A stretch of 64,000 nucleotides of DNA from Harmonia axyridis (taxonomy: Eukaryota; Arthropoda; Insecta; Coleoptera; Coccinellidae). The stretch's first letter is position 1. Each line of letters opens with the position of its first letter. Below are positions 23,640 through 36,000 of this stretch, in pieces. The stretch spans positions 68,980,798 to 69,044,797 of the forward strand of contig NC_059501.1 in assembly GCF_914767665.1 (NCBI RefSeq), in the 5' to 3' direction. Below the pieces are notes generated by a model. That model searched no databases, was not told the DNA's origin, and was given only the letters and a program-made list of their open reading frames with translations. The position numbers and the translations under genes are program-made.

Positions 23640-25388
23640 CTACGAGAATGTTTTAACAGAAATGAGAAATGGTAAACAGATGAAAGTTACAGCAATATTT
23701 CGAAAAACACTCTTTAACTATGTAACGTTTTCTATGCAAATTGGTCCTCAGACGCCGACATCAGTTTGCGCAGTTCTTCTAGTTTTTCTAATAGGATGAT
23801 CAAATTTTAATCATTTTAGGGTCAACTTCATCCAGTACTAACGTTAAAAGTGTTTAAAAATCTAAATGGAAGTGTTTAACCTTCATTTGGTCCACTTAAT
23901 ATCATTATAAAACTCAACACACAGATGTGGAAATTCCTAAAAATATTAACCATCCTTTTCAACACAAAATAAAGGCATATTAAGCTTTAGAATCAGTTTC
24001 TTCATCGTCCGAAATTTTTATTATGCAATGAATTCAATAAAATAATAATAATTACATGAGTATATGATTCATGCCCTAAATTAATTTCATAAAAATCTTC
24101 TATTCCTTCAGATTCCACTGTATACCTTTACTATGTTTGATATTAGAAAAACAAGATTTTTATTAGAATTTTGAAATTTCATATAGAGAAAATGAAATTG
24201 AACTCATCAGGAAGTTTGAAAATAAATCGTTCAATTAAATACAGAAATTCAGTGAATAACCATGCCCAGACATTCACCACTGTTGATTTTATACAGCAAG
24301 TAGCCCAATTGGTTTTCCTAAAAGAAATAAAATAAACGTCTTGTATCCTCGGAAATCGCATCTAGCACCATTTATCTGTGACCCCGTTGTTTGAGGACAT
24401 CTAAAAAAGTTACAAAGTAGGGAAACACGATATGTATTAATTCAGAAAAAAAACTTAACCATATTAAATGAGTGAAAAATTTAAAGAAGAAAACAATGAA
24501 AAAAAAATTATTTCGCATTGCGGATTCCATCAGTATAATAAAAATGCTAAATGATATGTAATATATCCTCGTGAATTATTATAATCACTCAGTATGTTAG
24601 AATGCGTATACCTTCGAACGCAACATATGGGGATGATACATTGAAAGAGTTTCGAAGAAAAAATCTTGTAACGCTCTGTAAATTAGTAAAAAGATATTTA
24701 CGAAAGCACGTTTATAGAGAAAAACTATTTATTTTGAATGAAAAATACGCCCCTTAAACAATGAAACAGAATTTTGTATGAAAGTTCAAAATTCAAGAGT
24801 CGAGATACTATACAATGAATACAATCGATAATTTCAAAATCCTACTAGAGCAATAGCAAAGTGCCATTACGAATGGAAATAGTGACACAAATTTTCATTC
24901 AACGCGATAGGCTGGGGGACAAATGACCAATCCCTGTCGACTGCTTTACAAATGCTTCAGTTTTAATGGATCATTTGTGTTGAAATTTTATGTTCTATTT
25001 GAAAAACGTGGCAAATCCCACATGGAGGTATATTATTTCACCCCTCCATAAAATTCAATTATCGTTAGGTTTTGAATTGATTGGTAATTTTCGAAAATTA
25101 TAACCGTTTAGACTATCAATTCGGCTAGAAATTTTTATTAGTGTTTCATGTAGAATCTGACCGACTACATTGCAATTGTAAGATAAAAATTCGAGAAGAA
25201 CACTGACTTGGGGTCAGGAACCTAAAAACTGTTGCCGACTTTAAGTCAGTCATTCTTTCTACAGAGTGAGCTTTCTGGGGGTGATAATACATTGAGAAAT
25301 AAGTATAGGTTGATAAATAAACTTATGGCCCAAAATGCATACTGAGGAAGATATATCCTTCCAAAATAAATGAAATTAAAAATTTTTT
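23640..25388. other. Non-coding stretch
   Basis: No coding signature or RNA gene. No paired repeat ends recognised. Confidence 0.5.
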
Positions 25389-25834
25389 CTCGGTATAACT
25401 TCTGAACGGCGAACGCTATCAGATTGAAATATCGTGTATGAATGTATGAAATGATCTACATTCCTGATATTTTTATAAAGGGTGTTTTTAAAGGGTAAGT
25501 CATGATTTGTTTTGGTCAACTCTCGTTGTGTTCTTTTTGGTGAAAATATAGAAGCATTCGGTGGAGCGAAGAAAATTACATGAAAAAGGTACTCTTATCC
25601 AAATACAAAAAATTGAACTGTTTTCGAGATATTTGAATTTTTGTAGTCACATGATGTCAGCAGATATATTCATCGCGATATTCATCGATAACCATAGAAG
25701 TTGTTCCAAAAGACACCCTTTATAACAATATCAGAAATATAAATGTAATAAAAATGTATTTTAACATCATATATGTATTTATGCACGAAATTTCAATCTG
25801 GTGGCATTCATCGTTTTGAAGTTAAGCGGAGATT
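25389..25834. mobile_element. Small fold-back element with about 100-bp inverted arms
   Basis: Left sequence from CTCGGTATAACTTCTGAACG to ATTTTTATAAAGGGTGTTTTT (to about 25490) is mirrored, with moderate divergence, from about 25710 (AGACACCCTTTATAACAATATC) to 25834. Both arms contain CAGATTGAAAT. No coding content. It is an old MITE-like element; exact ends and target duplication are uncertain. Confidence 0.55.
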
Positions 25835-26479
25835 TATATTTTATCGAGCAAATCACCACGATAAAAGTTTTATGAAACCCATCATGAGTGTAACACAGGA
25901 AAAGACACAAGAGATTTCGAATTAGAGACCACTAATGGGGAGAGAAAGTTTAGTACTTACAATGATTGATTCACGAATCAATCATAAAACCCATCTAGAC
26001 ATACGAAATCGAACTCTGGGGTTGAGCTTTTCAGTCCAATAAGGCAATTATTCATAGATGTCAGTCAAGTCTCTTACGCCAGCTGGTAAATGCACAAGTA
26101 GGCGGAACACAGATCTACGGATTCGAACTATCGAATAATGCATCCGTGACAGGCCTTCAAAATACTGTAATAAATTGTATACTCGTCTTGATTTTACCCA
26201 TCATTATAACGTTTACAAGTACAACATATTTATAATAGAATGACGAAAAGTTGTCGAGGCCGGAATCTTCTAATCATTCGTGATTTTTTCTCTTATAATA
26301 ATATTGATGTTTATATACCTTGCAGTAATTCATCTCTTGGATACTTGAACAATCCCGTTATAACTTTGGATTGTAACAAATTCGAACGAAGTAGCATTCT
26401 TATGATGCAAATGGAAAATTTTAACAATCTTTCAGTGACTCTAAATACGTTTATAGTTATAGAAATACCTTTAGAGCTA
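25835..26479. other. Non-coding stretch
   Basis: No gene recognised between the fold-back repeat and the next mariner element. Confidence 0.45.
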
Positions 26480-26481
26480 TA

Positions 26482-27360
26482 GAACTTTAAATTGCAATAA
26501 AACAACGATGAATTATTCTATTGACATGAATTTTATTTATCCGCAAGATAATCTTGAGGCATTACATTTTAAATATGATTTCTGGAATATGACCGCAACG
26601 GCTGGCTCGGATGTAGTCCAATCTAGACGTCTAATTTTCGATGACTTTTTACAACATTTGTGGCCATACATCGGCAATAACACGACGAATGTTGTCTTCC
26701 AAATGGTCAAGGGTTTGTGGCTTATCCGCATAGACCAATGACTTTACATAGCCCGACAGAAAGTTGTCTAGCGGTATTAAATCACAAGATCTTGGAGGCC
26801 AATTCACAGGTCCAAAACGTGAAATTAGGCGGTCACCAAACGTGTCTTTCAATGAATCGATTGTGACACGAGCTGTGTGACATGTTGCGCCGTCTTGTTG
26901 GAACTACAGCTCCTGGACATCATGGTTGTTCAATTCAGGAATGAAAAAGTTAGTAATCATGGCTCTATACCGATCACCATTGACTGTAACGTTCTGGCCA
27001 TCATCGTTTTTGAAGAAGTACGGACCAATGATTCCACCAGCCCATAAAGCGCACCAAACAGTCAGTTTTTCTGGATGTAACGGTGTTTCGACATACACTT
27101 GAAGATTAGCTTCACTCCAAATGCGGCAGTTTTGTTTGTTGACGGAGCCATTCAACCAGAAGTGCGCTTCATCGCTAAATATAGTAGTGCGCGATACGTA
27201 TTCCGCACAGAACCATTATTTTCGAAATAAAATTGCACTATTTGCAAGCGTTGTTCAGGCATGAGTCTATTCATGATAAATTGCCAAACCAAACTGAGAA
27301 TAAATCACTTGACAGCTGTTGAATCGGTTACCATCTTGAACAGTAATGCCAATTTAAAGT
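26482..27360 (-). mobile_element. Internally deleted mariner-like element, about 880 bp
   Basis: Inverted ends contain AACTTTAAATTG on the left (from about 26483) and its complement on the right (ending about 27360), with TATA/TA at both flanks. Inside is a transposase missing its middle portion (see the pseudogene entry). Complete members of this group are expected to be about 1.2-1.3 kb, so the size agrees with a deletion of some 400 bases. It is non-autonomous. Confidence 0.7.
26550..27274 (-). pseudogene. Mariner-like transposase with internal deletion (VNKQN-type family)
   Basis: The start ATG is at 27272-27274. It opens with MNRLMPEQRLQIVQFYFENN, the N-terminal helix-turn-helix, then jumps after NTYRAL straight to TIFSDEAHFWLNGSVNKQN, which holds the first catalytic Asp. 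The rest of the DDE domain follows: TVWCALWAGGIIGPYFF, NGDRYRAMITNFF, FQQDGATCH (second Asp), VNWPPRSCDLIPLD (third catalytic position) and GYVKSLVYADKP. It ends with a CGHIPEIIFKM-like tail. The second HTH and linker are absent. Several frameshifts (near 26650-26900) add to the damage. The family mobilises its own TA-flanked element. This is the least decayed of the three copies of this family in the window and served to recognise the other two. Confidence 0.8.
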
Positions 27361-27589
27361 TATATACCTCGAAAAAAAAAAACACCCGTTAAGATTAGAA
27401 ATAAGAGAACTGAAGAGGAAATACCACGACGTGAATGCTCAGTTATAAACGAAATTATTGATTTTTCCTGTAACAACCACCGATTTTCATGGGGTTTTCA
27501 CATCATTCGTCGAAACAATAGTCTATTTTTACAATATTTTTAATTTGAGAATGAAAAAAATGGTGGTATATTTATCAGCACTTTCTCCG
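27361..27589. other. Spacer between mariner and LINE
   Basis: Non-coding; an A-rich run at about 27370-27381 follows the mariner end. Confidence 0.4.
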
Positions 27590-29003
27590 AGATTTTTGAG
27601 ATGGTAGTATGTCAACAGTTGATAGATTTCTTTCACAATTATAATTTATTTGCTGCTTCTCAACATGGTTACATGAATGGTGCACTTCAGGCTATGACTT
27701 CATCAAGGTTATTGTTGATGCACTTGATTAATCTGAATTCTAATTCTTTCACAATTATAATTTATTTGCTGCTTCTCAACATGGTTTCATGAATGGTGCA
27801 CTTCAGGCTATGACTTCATCAAGGTTATTGTTGATGCACTTGATTAATCTGAAATGATTATTGGGTTTTTTGTTGATTTGAGTAAGGCCTCGATCACGAT
27901 TTTTTACTGAACAAACTCTACAAATATGGTGTAAAAGGTAAAGCTCTGAAATGGTTCAAATCTTTCACAATTCAAATTCTTTCACGAAGAGTTGTGATAT
28001 TGGACCAGACTCAAGAGATTGAATCAGATCGAGTTAAAATTGATTCTGGCATACTCCAGTGTAGCATTATGTGTCCAGTGATATCAAGAAATATGACATC
28101 ATTATGATTTATTATGCTGATGATACTAACTTCCTTAGAAGAGAGTTGAGATATCCCGAGATCGTACAGTTGGTCAATGAGGTTATGGTGGAAGCGTTGA
28201 GATGGTTTGCTGGCAATGGCCTTTTAGTAAATGCTGACAAAACTAGAGTGACCCTTTTCAAAACAAGTGCTGGTTTTGATACCTCACGTGTACTTCGATT
28301 GAAGTCGAAAAACATCTCCTACTCCTCCTCAGTCAAGCTTTTAGGAATGATTATCGATCAATCATTAAACTGGGATAACCATATCACCGAGCTATGCAAG
28401 AAACTCACTAATATGTGCAATTCTCTATATGTTCTCATTAATTACCTAGAGACTGGTGCACTTAAGTCTATCTATCAAGCCGTCTTTGAATCGAGAATTA
28501 GATGGTGCAATATTCTACAGGAGTTCTTCAAGGTTAGAAGATGTAACTAGAGTACAGAAAAGATCTTTGAAAAGAATTCTAGATCTAGGAGTGAAGGGGT
28601 CATGCTGGAACAAATTCAGACTGAATGGTTTTTTAACAGCTGCTGCCATACATATATAGGAACGCCTGCATTTTCTTCTTATGAATTGGTCCAATTCCAC
28701 TGAAGCTTATAAAATAAGAGCAACGCAGCTGGAGTACACCAAACATAGATTGACTCTGACTGAGAAAAATGCCGAGTATTGTTGCATGAAATATTTCAAT
28801 AATCTTCCAACTTATATGAGAACAGAATCAAACTTTGGATCCTATGAGAGAGGCATATTCAAGTTATTATTAGAAATTGAATCATACTCATTTAGTATCA
28901 TGTATAATTTTTGATTTTTATTGATTGTCTTCTTTTCTTATCGACATTATTCCTTTCCAAGGTTTCGCAATGTGAAATCATACTGCATTATTATTATTAT
29001 TAT
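27590..29003 (+). pseudogene. Non-LTR retrotransposon ORF2 relic with YADD box and (ATT)n tail
   Basis: Broken plus-strand frames run through a reverse transcriptase: QQLIDFFHNYNLFAASQHGY, then FVDLSKA (block A, frameshifted), LLNKLYKYGVKGKALKWF, a deleted block B region, and SDIKKYDIIMIYYADDTNFL at about 28075-28134 with the catalytic YADD. The longest piece (28071-28550, 159 codons) continues through NGLLVNADKT and VKLLGMIIDQSLNWDNHI. The C-terminal region follows, to YCCMKYFNNLP and a stop at 28914. A (ATT)n tail at about 28984-29003 marks the 3' end. An internal 116-base tandem duplication adds a frameshift. It is inactive; similarity of layout suggests the CR1/L2-like group. Confidence 0.75.
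27628..27859. repeat. 116-bp tandem duplication inside a LINE relic
   Basis: TTCTTTCACAATTATAATTT starts at 27628 and again at 27744, and the two 116-base units differ at very few positions. The unit codes for the NLFAASQHGY region of reverse transcriptase, and 116 is not a multiple of three, so the duplication broke the frame. Confidence 0.9.
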
Positions 29004-29130
29004 TCCACACTTTAGCCTATACGCGTAGGATAGAAAAATCTCCTCGCCTTCTGCTTTCTCACTTCCCGCTAAGAGGAACATTCACTCAATCCAATTATTA
29101 TTATTATTATTTGATTCATTAATGTATAGT
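29004..29130. other. Spacer with second (ATT)n run
   Basis: About 80 bases of non-coding sequence then another ATT repeat (about 29094-29111), possibly the tail of a further LINE fragment. Confidence 0.45.
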
Positions 29131-29138
29131 GATAAGGC

Positions 29139-29893
29139 CTCAGAGAAAAGAAAAGATAGAGGTGCCCTTAGAAGTAAATAGCGTTGTATTGTAATCAATT
29201 GCAACAGTTTGATGATAAAGTGAGATAGGACAACAACAAACCTGCAAAATTGACAACTAGAGGGTCGGTAAACATTTCAGTGGCGTAGTCAGTGGTTCTC
29301 TTGCTGCCTCTTATTAAGTTTTCGGTGCTGAAATGTTTGGAACAAACATATGCATATTTCGGCAAATTCTTCATTTGCAATCTTAACGCGTGGCACCATA
29401 TTTTGCTAAATTCGAAGGAAACCTACAAATGTTAGCATTGAATTAAGTTTTCGATATCTCACAAATACTACGCCATAGACGAGATATATTCTACGCCTAT
29501 GGACTCAAAACGTGAACTTACCTATGATAGGTTAGGTTTTCATTTCCGATGTTTTACACACAATACATGTTTTTCGAGGTTTTACCATGATTAAAATTAA
29601 CAATATGTAACTTGAAATTCACAAACTTGTAAAAAATAACGCCGATTACAAACGTGAAATTAAAATGAACAGTTAACCCTCAACGCACCTATAGTTGTCA
29701 CGTGCAATAACAACAACAGAACCGTGTTGCCAAATCTCAAGAATATTCGCAAAACATCTATGCCACAGAACGGAGAAAAGTTTACTTCTTCCTCAGAATG
29801 GCAACGCGGTACATTATAAGTGTTTGTAAACAAAAATGTTATAGCGATATCAACAAATGCTATAAGGCACCTCTATCTTTTCTTTCCTCTGAG
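29139..29893. mobile_element. P-superfamily-like non-autonomous element, 755 bp, 8-bp target duplication
   Basis: The ends are inverted repeats of about 28 bases, CTCAGAGRAAAGAAAAGATA and on to GAGGTGCC, with one mismatch. They are flanked by an exact 8-base direct repeat GATAAGGC (29131-29138 and 29894-29901). An 8-base duplication fits P and hAT elements; the THAP-domain fragment inside (29195-29440, minus) points to P rather than hAT. There is no room for a full transposase, so this is a deletion derivative. The intact direct repeats and near-identical ends suggest a not very old insertion. Confidence 0.75.
29195..29440 (-). pseudogene. THAP zinc-finger fragment within the P-like element
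   Basis: The minus-strand frame reads FSKIWCHALRLQMKNLPKYA and continues YVCSKHFSTENLIRGSKR. This matches the second half of a THAP domain: the invariant Trp, then the C-x2-H-F zinc-ligand pair. A possible splice acceptor (ACATTTGTAG, near 29428) precedes it, so the first half with the C-x-C motif may have lain in an upstream exon that is now lost or unrecognisable. THAP domains are the site-specific DNA-binding part of P-type transposases and of host THAP proteins. Here the fragment lies wholly between P-like inverted repeats, so transposase origin is more likely. No RNase H-like catalytic region follows. It is not a functional protein. Confidence 0.65.
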
Positions 29894-29901
29894 GATAAGG
29901 C

Positions 29902-30969
29902 CATTTGGGTTAAGGTGATGAGCAAATTAGATTCAGAATTGAAATAAATAGCATCAGATTCAAGCCTACTAGTTTATTAGGTATCATTTTTTTTGGTGAT
30001 TAGGATAACAAATTTCATTTAAAAATTAAGATGCTCCTCGGAGAAAATGAATGCATGAAGAATCAAGTTGATTATATAGAAATTATGAATTATAGAAAAT
30101 TCGTTGAGAGTTTTTTGACCCAATCAAATTAATATTTGAAAATATTTTCGATTAATATCGTACGTTTCTTTTATGGGAGCGTTAAGGAAATAAACGCCCT
30201 CAGCTATGACAACAAACCGTCATTTTAACGATAGAACTAATATATTATACATTATATTGAGATTGTTATGGTTATACAAACCCAATAGAATGACATGAAG
30301 GAAATAACAAAATCATTGTGTTAAATTGGCAGTGCCCTCTTTATTCGATTTTAACATTGTATCCTATACTACCTTACGTATTATTAAAGTGTATTCCTGT
30401 AATATTCATCAATGCGTCTGTCATTCATTATGATCAACTATAAACTTATAACCCAATTATAGGAAGCCCCAAGCATGGCTTTGGAGAATATTCAATAGTG
30501 CTTTCGTCTTGAAATTTGGCATGTACAGTTGAGTGGATATTGTACATGTACCCTGTACCTAAGAAAGTTAAAGGTAGTCGAATCTGTTAGTGGAATATTT
30601 GATGTTATTTTCCAATATCTCAATTGATTTTTCTATAACTCTGGTGATGCGATTTCAAGAAATTTTATATGAAACCTAAAATGGGCGGAGTCGAAACTTA
30701 TTGTTTAAGACTATCCATTCGGCTAGCCCTGGTTTGGTTCTGAACTTATGAACGAAACGATACTGGTCTATCATTTTAAATTCTCAATCTGAAGATTTCA
30801 CCCCCAATATGTTCTTGAAAAAATATATAACCCAAAACCACAATAACAGAAGATTTCAGGTTGAAACTGGATAGCTACTGATTCACTGACTTTAACGTTG
30901 CTTTCTATTTTTTGTTACTGACTTTCTAAAAATTTTCTTTCGATTTGCTTTTTGAGTTGTTTTGGCTCA
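29902..30969. other. Non-coding stretch
   Basis: No coding signature. CTATCCATTCGGCTAGCC near 30709 resembles GACTATCAATTCGGCTAG near 25111, so both may be scraps of one dispersed repeat. Confidence 0.4.
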
Positions 30970-31720
30970 ATGTAAGATTATTCTCCGATAGTATAAGCTG
31001 TGAAAATGTCCAACTTTCATGTCGTACTGTTTCGATTGACCAAGAGATGCAGATTGCACAGAAAACCGTTTGAAACCATTTGGAAAAGGTTGGCTCAGAA
31101 AGAAGTTCGATGTGTGGGTACTACACGAGTTAACGCAAAAAAACCATATCGATCGAATTTCCATCTGTGAATCGCAGCTGGATCGCAACAAAATCGATCC
31201 ATTTTTGAAGGGGTTACTGACTGGAGATGAAAAATCACTTACGACAACGTCAAGGGAAAACGGTTCTGGTCGAAACGCGGTGAGCCAGCGGAATAGGTGG
31301 CCAAGCTAGGATTAACGGCCTGCGCTGTTTAGTTTTGTATTTGGTGGGAATTATTTACTATGAGCTGCTCTTCTACGTCACAAATATTAACTCGGAACTG
31401 TAATGTCAAAAGCAATCGCCTAGAAGCAGGACAACGCCAGGCCATACACATCGATAGTGACTCGCCTGAAGCTTCGGAAGCTTGGTTGGGAGGTTATTAT
31501 GCATCCTCCTCATAGTCCGGAACTAGCACCAAGTGATTACCATCTGTTCCAGTCTATGCGAACAATTTTGCTGGTGAAAAATTTTCTTCAATAGAGGCTT
31601 GTGAAAATCGACTGTTTCAATGTTTTGCCTTTAGGGAAGAGGGCTTCTATGAGAGAAGCATAATGGCATTAAGTTATCCAACTGAATAGCGTGTATTTAA
31701 CTCAAATCAGATCATTTTAA
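30970..31720 (+). pseudogene. Mariner transposase relic (WVPHEL-type)
   Basis: Plus-strand frames, broken several times, follow a mariner transposase. AQKTV then NHLEKVG ends the second HTH. FDVWVLHELTQKNHIDRISI carries the WVPHEL motif, with Leu for Pro. Next come DRNKIDPFLKGLLTGDEK (first catalytic Asp), YDNVKGKRFWSKRGEPAE, a QDNARPYTS stretch (second Asp) and PELAPSDYHLFQSM (third Asp). The end is ENRLFQCFAFREEGFYER. At least four frameshifts and two stops make it inactive. Terminal repeats are not clear. The family is the same as that of the relic at 46926-47730. Such transposases bind short inverted repeats and insert at TA. Confidence 0.8.
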
Positions 31721-32779
31721 CTATAGTAGGTAATTGAAGCCTGGGTTTTCATGCAATTATAATAGATTTATTTTTACTACAACTTATATTACACTTATCA
31801 GAAAAAGAAGCTTCAATTGCAGTCGATGTAATGCAGAAACCATACGAAATAATAAGAATTAATCAATTGGCGCAAAGCTCCAATATTTATTTCCCAACAA
31901 ACACCCGAAAAGAATTTGTCTCCTCCCGAACTCGATCAAAATAAGCTGTATTTTCGCCTCTAATGATTCCCACTAGGATTTCGTCACTTTGACGAACTTT
32001 TGAAACCTTTATCAGGCACGAATGTCATTCTTAATGAAGAACTGGTTCTGGAGAATTATATCAGCTTCTCGAACTTTTTTTTACTTCGCCGTGAAATCAA
32101 AGTTTTCTGAACCGAATTGGAGGGTTCTACGATTGGTCTTTCACGTCATCGATTGGGGTTGAAAACTTCTGGAACTCTCGTTACGCGATATTATTCGCTC
32201 GAATACACATCTATATTCATATTCAATGGATTCGTAGTGAGGTCAAATCCCCGATGCTCAGGTGTATCACATTTGCTTCGATGAGTTTTATAAACACCCT
32301 ATGTAACCCAATGTTCGTTAATACGCTATTAGTAACACAGAATGGAAATAAGGTACACACGCAGGGACCTAGAGAAAGACCGAGATTCGCAGTCCATGAA
32401 TAGTAATGAGAGCTTTTCGATTATGGGTTCACCAATGCGAGGAAGGGAGTTTGAGGATTTTTAACCTGAAAGTAAACAGTGGGGGACGTCTGTCAGATAA
32501 CTGAATTTATCGACGGAAAAATTAGTTCGTGAATGTTCAAATAGCCAGTAGCCTACTCTCGTACTTCAGTCTAAAGAATGAATCGATTGGGGTATTAGCA
32601 ACTGAGATTTATGGTATAGAAGTGACGAATGTTCGAGATAAAACCAGAACTGATGTTCGTGATCGTTCTCGTTTTTTTGGTGCGATGAAATAAATTATGT
32701 TTGATCTTTTATGATTGATTCTTTTCCTTTTTCAATTCTCCTTTATACCCTTATTTAAAAAAAAAAACTAAAGCCCAAT
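31721..32779. other. Non-coding stretch
   Basis: No gene or paired repeat recognised; an A run near 32757-32768 is simple sequence. Confidence 0.45.
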
Positions 32780-33070
32780 GATTCAACGTTATATCAATGA
32801 AATTCACGTTACCGGTTGTATTTTCAACGTTGTCATTTTGGTTTCAGATGCATTTTCATAAAGTTATATTCAACGTATTTTTCCAACGGTTGGATTTGAA
32901 ACTTATTTTTTAATAACTTTCATTTTGTATATATTTTTAATATGCGGATATTGAACGTCATTTCAATATCGCATTGAAACCATTCAATAACTATCTATCT
33001 CTAGAACACGTTGATTTTATTTATGTTTTCTAATATCTTTATCATCACGTTTCACTTCAACGTTGATGTA
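32780..33070. repeat. Degenerate CAACGTT-rich patch
   Basis: TTCAACGTT or close variants (CAACGTTGT, CAACGTATT, CAACGGTTG, CACGTTGAT, CAACGTTGATG) recur about eight times in 290 bases of otherwise AT-rich DNA. The spacing is irregular, so this is probably a decayed tandem repeat or repeat-rich MITE, not a regular array. Confidence 0.5.
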
Positions 33071-36000
33071 AATATATCATTCATACTCTCTCTCGTTTAT
33101 TTTGGTGAAATCTATGTGGTTGTTTAACATTATATCATCGTTCATGAATATATATTTTTATCGACATCTCAACATTTTTTGCACTCAAATCGTTGATAGT
33201 GATAATGGAACACCCGTTGTAAATCGATGAAACTAGGATCCAATCCAATTATTTTTACATTATCAAGCAATTTCATTTCCTTTTTCCAAAAGCTTTCAAC
33301 CAATATTCTATTCACGATAAAAACGAAATTCAAATGGAGAAAAACGGTCAGAAATTGTCCCTATACCATTTGAGTTTGAAAACCGATCGAATTTGCAAAA
33401 AACAATTAATTTTTTTTTGAAAAACTATCATTTTGATGGGTCATTCTTCAATTTTGCTCACAGAATTAATCACAAGTTCCAATGACCTTCTTACTTGAAA
33501 CCCTTTGTACAAAATTTCAATTTATGTTATGTTTGTCATGAAACAGACCAAACATTTACTCAAGCGTTTGTTTACTATATTATATATACATTTCTAGTGA
33601 CTTCTTGCTAGTCCAGCAAAGTCGCCCATAGCACGCTGAAATTGTCAGTTCACGTTAGAATACTGAAGCTCAGCAGCACCGAGCGCGGTTACAACTTGAG
33701 GGGGCGACCGCTTAGGAACATCGCGTGCTGTAACCTTCAAGTTTATTTCCTTCAAGAAAATTCCTTCGCTATAAAAATGGTAGGTATAGTTGGCAAAGAT
33801 CGCTGAGTGCTAAAAAGACGATACCATCAGTGATCTCATAATAGAACAACGCAATCCCCCCAAAAATTAGCTTTTGACAAGTACTTATCACCAAACATTG
33901 TATTTGAAATATTCAGAATGTAACAGAAATACAACCAGAATAATTCATACGTGTCTATTTTTCATTATGTACTATACTTAAATACATATCGGGTGTCCCA
34001 AGGTGAGTGGCCTATTAGATTTTTATGGAAACTATTGATGGTAAAGATTTCAAATTTTGTGGATAGATATTTGGCCATGTAAGGTACATTTTTGAAATAA
34101 TTTCACATTTCCAGTGTTGCCGGATGTACGACAATTTGGCAACAACTTTGTTATTTTAAATGGGACATCCGGTATTTCTATTTTTTTTATGATACTTCAT
34201 AAAATATTGAATCTATTCACTATTACTTTTCCATCCCTATTCTCAACGGTTTTTGAGTTATTAATTATTTTTAGAAATTTTAGATCAAATTGGCGTATTA
34301 TGAAAATGACTCTAGTTCGCTCAATATTTGAGATTTAAGTCAAAAATTTTGCAAGTCGTTAGATATTGATCTGATCTGTGTCACTGCTTTTGAATTATGG
34401 TTGTCAATAATACAGGACGGACCAAAAAAAATCATCATTTTCCAAGTTACAAAATTGTAAAAAAGTCTATTTTTTCAAATTAGACACCTAGTATATTTTT
34501 CAATTTTTGGAATCAGTACAACACACTCTACAATTTTTCTATTCACGTCCCTATACCTATCTCAACTGGATTCCGACATAAGAAGGATTGCTTTCATTGA
34601 ATAAGACTTCTAAAATGAAAGGTGTGGCATCTCTTGTATTCTTTCCTGTAAATCATTCTTCACATCTCTGAAAATAATTACACTCCCATCGCTATTGATT
34701 TTTGAGTTGGTAACTTTCATTTATGAAAATCAGAGAAAGTTTGTGAGGTGTGGCGACCGACACTAGTACAATACACGAACAAAATGTATTTTTGTCCTTC
34801 CAAATTACAAATACAGAATTGGAAGCTTGATGCTCAAATTAATGATGCAATGCTTAAATTAATGATGCAGAAACACTTTAAGTATTTAGAAAGATGTTGA
34901 AGGATTTTTCAATTAACTAATGCTTCTATAGTAGGTATTGGAGAATTTTTATCATTTAGGGAAAAACTTTTTGTTTCTGTTTTCTTAGCATTGTATTGTC
35001 TAGTTCAGTTTTCTTGTTTTTTTGTATTTTGCATCTGATTTGTTGCTGGACATCTTCCAACATCTTGAAACATTGTTTTCAGAACTAACATTTTTGAAAA
35101 TTTCACATTTGACAAAATTTTGGGAACATTTTCATTTTATAGTGAAAGCAAGAAACAATCTAAAAACTGGCAACGAGGCTATTTCACCCAATCATGGTGC
35201 TACTAAGTCCGACGCACTAATAAATGAAAGTTGAAAACCCGCGCATTCGCCATTTAGTCATGCTGAACCTTCTGAGTGTTTTGTCCGAAAGATCTCTCTA
35301 TCATTTAGTCACAAAGTCTGCAATTTTCGAATTTTGAGCCGACAAGATAAGGTTTGAGCTGCTAATAATCTCAAATTCGACCTCAAATTCTATTCTGTAC
35401 ATTCGGCCGTATACATGATAACTTTCGGAAGGACCTGAGATGGGCAGAGTAGGTTAGGATCTTGAACGCCGTTGTTAAGTTTGTTGATGGAATAAATCCG
35501 ACTAGGAGTATGTGAATAGTCTTTCGCAATTTTGTTGTTCTGTTGATTTGAATACTGTATATTCAATCGACATAAATATTAGCATTAGGACGCATTAGCC
35601 TTGTGCAAAATTTCATGTTGATCGAAAAAACAGAAACATAAAGAATCTGAAAGGAAGATCGTGAAAGTAATACCCAATATTTCAGTGACAATGAAACCAA
35701 TGGAATTGGGAGATTTTGAGTGTCCAAATGCAGGCTCGTCGAGAAGAGGAGGTTGTTGATATACCCCCGGGCCGTAATTTTCGGAGCTTCGCAATTTTCA
35801 GAATCCCGTATAATAAGTATAGATAAAACATTTCGGAGTGAATTTTTTCCACTTATTTCATGAAACATCATAAGATGTCGAATATTTATTTTTTTGTCGG
35901 GTCCCTCCGCCTACTCTTAACATTATCTATCCCTGTTATTCGGGTCTAATGATGTTTTCAGTTACCTACTCAATCCGTTTTTTTTATGCAGACTCTGGGA

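Noticed and set aside
33600..33760. GC-richer patch as a promoter or first exon
   Set aside because: No TATA or initiator arrangement, no open frame and no splice donor could be supported.
35563..35871. 102-codon minus-strand frame
   Set aside because: No recognisable motif and no splice or start context; a chance frame is likely.
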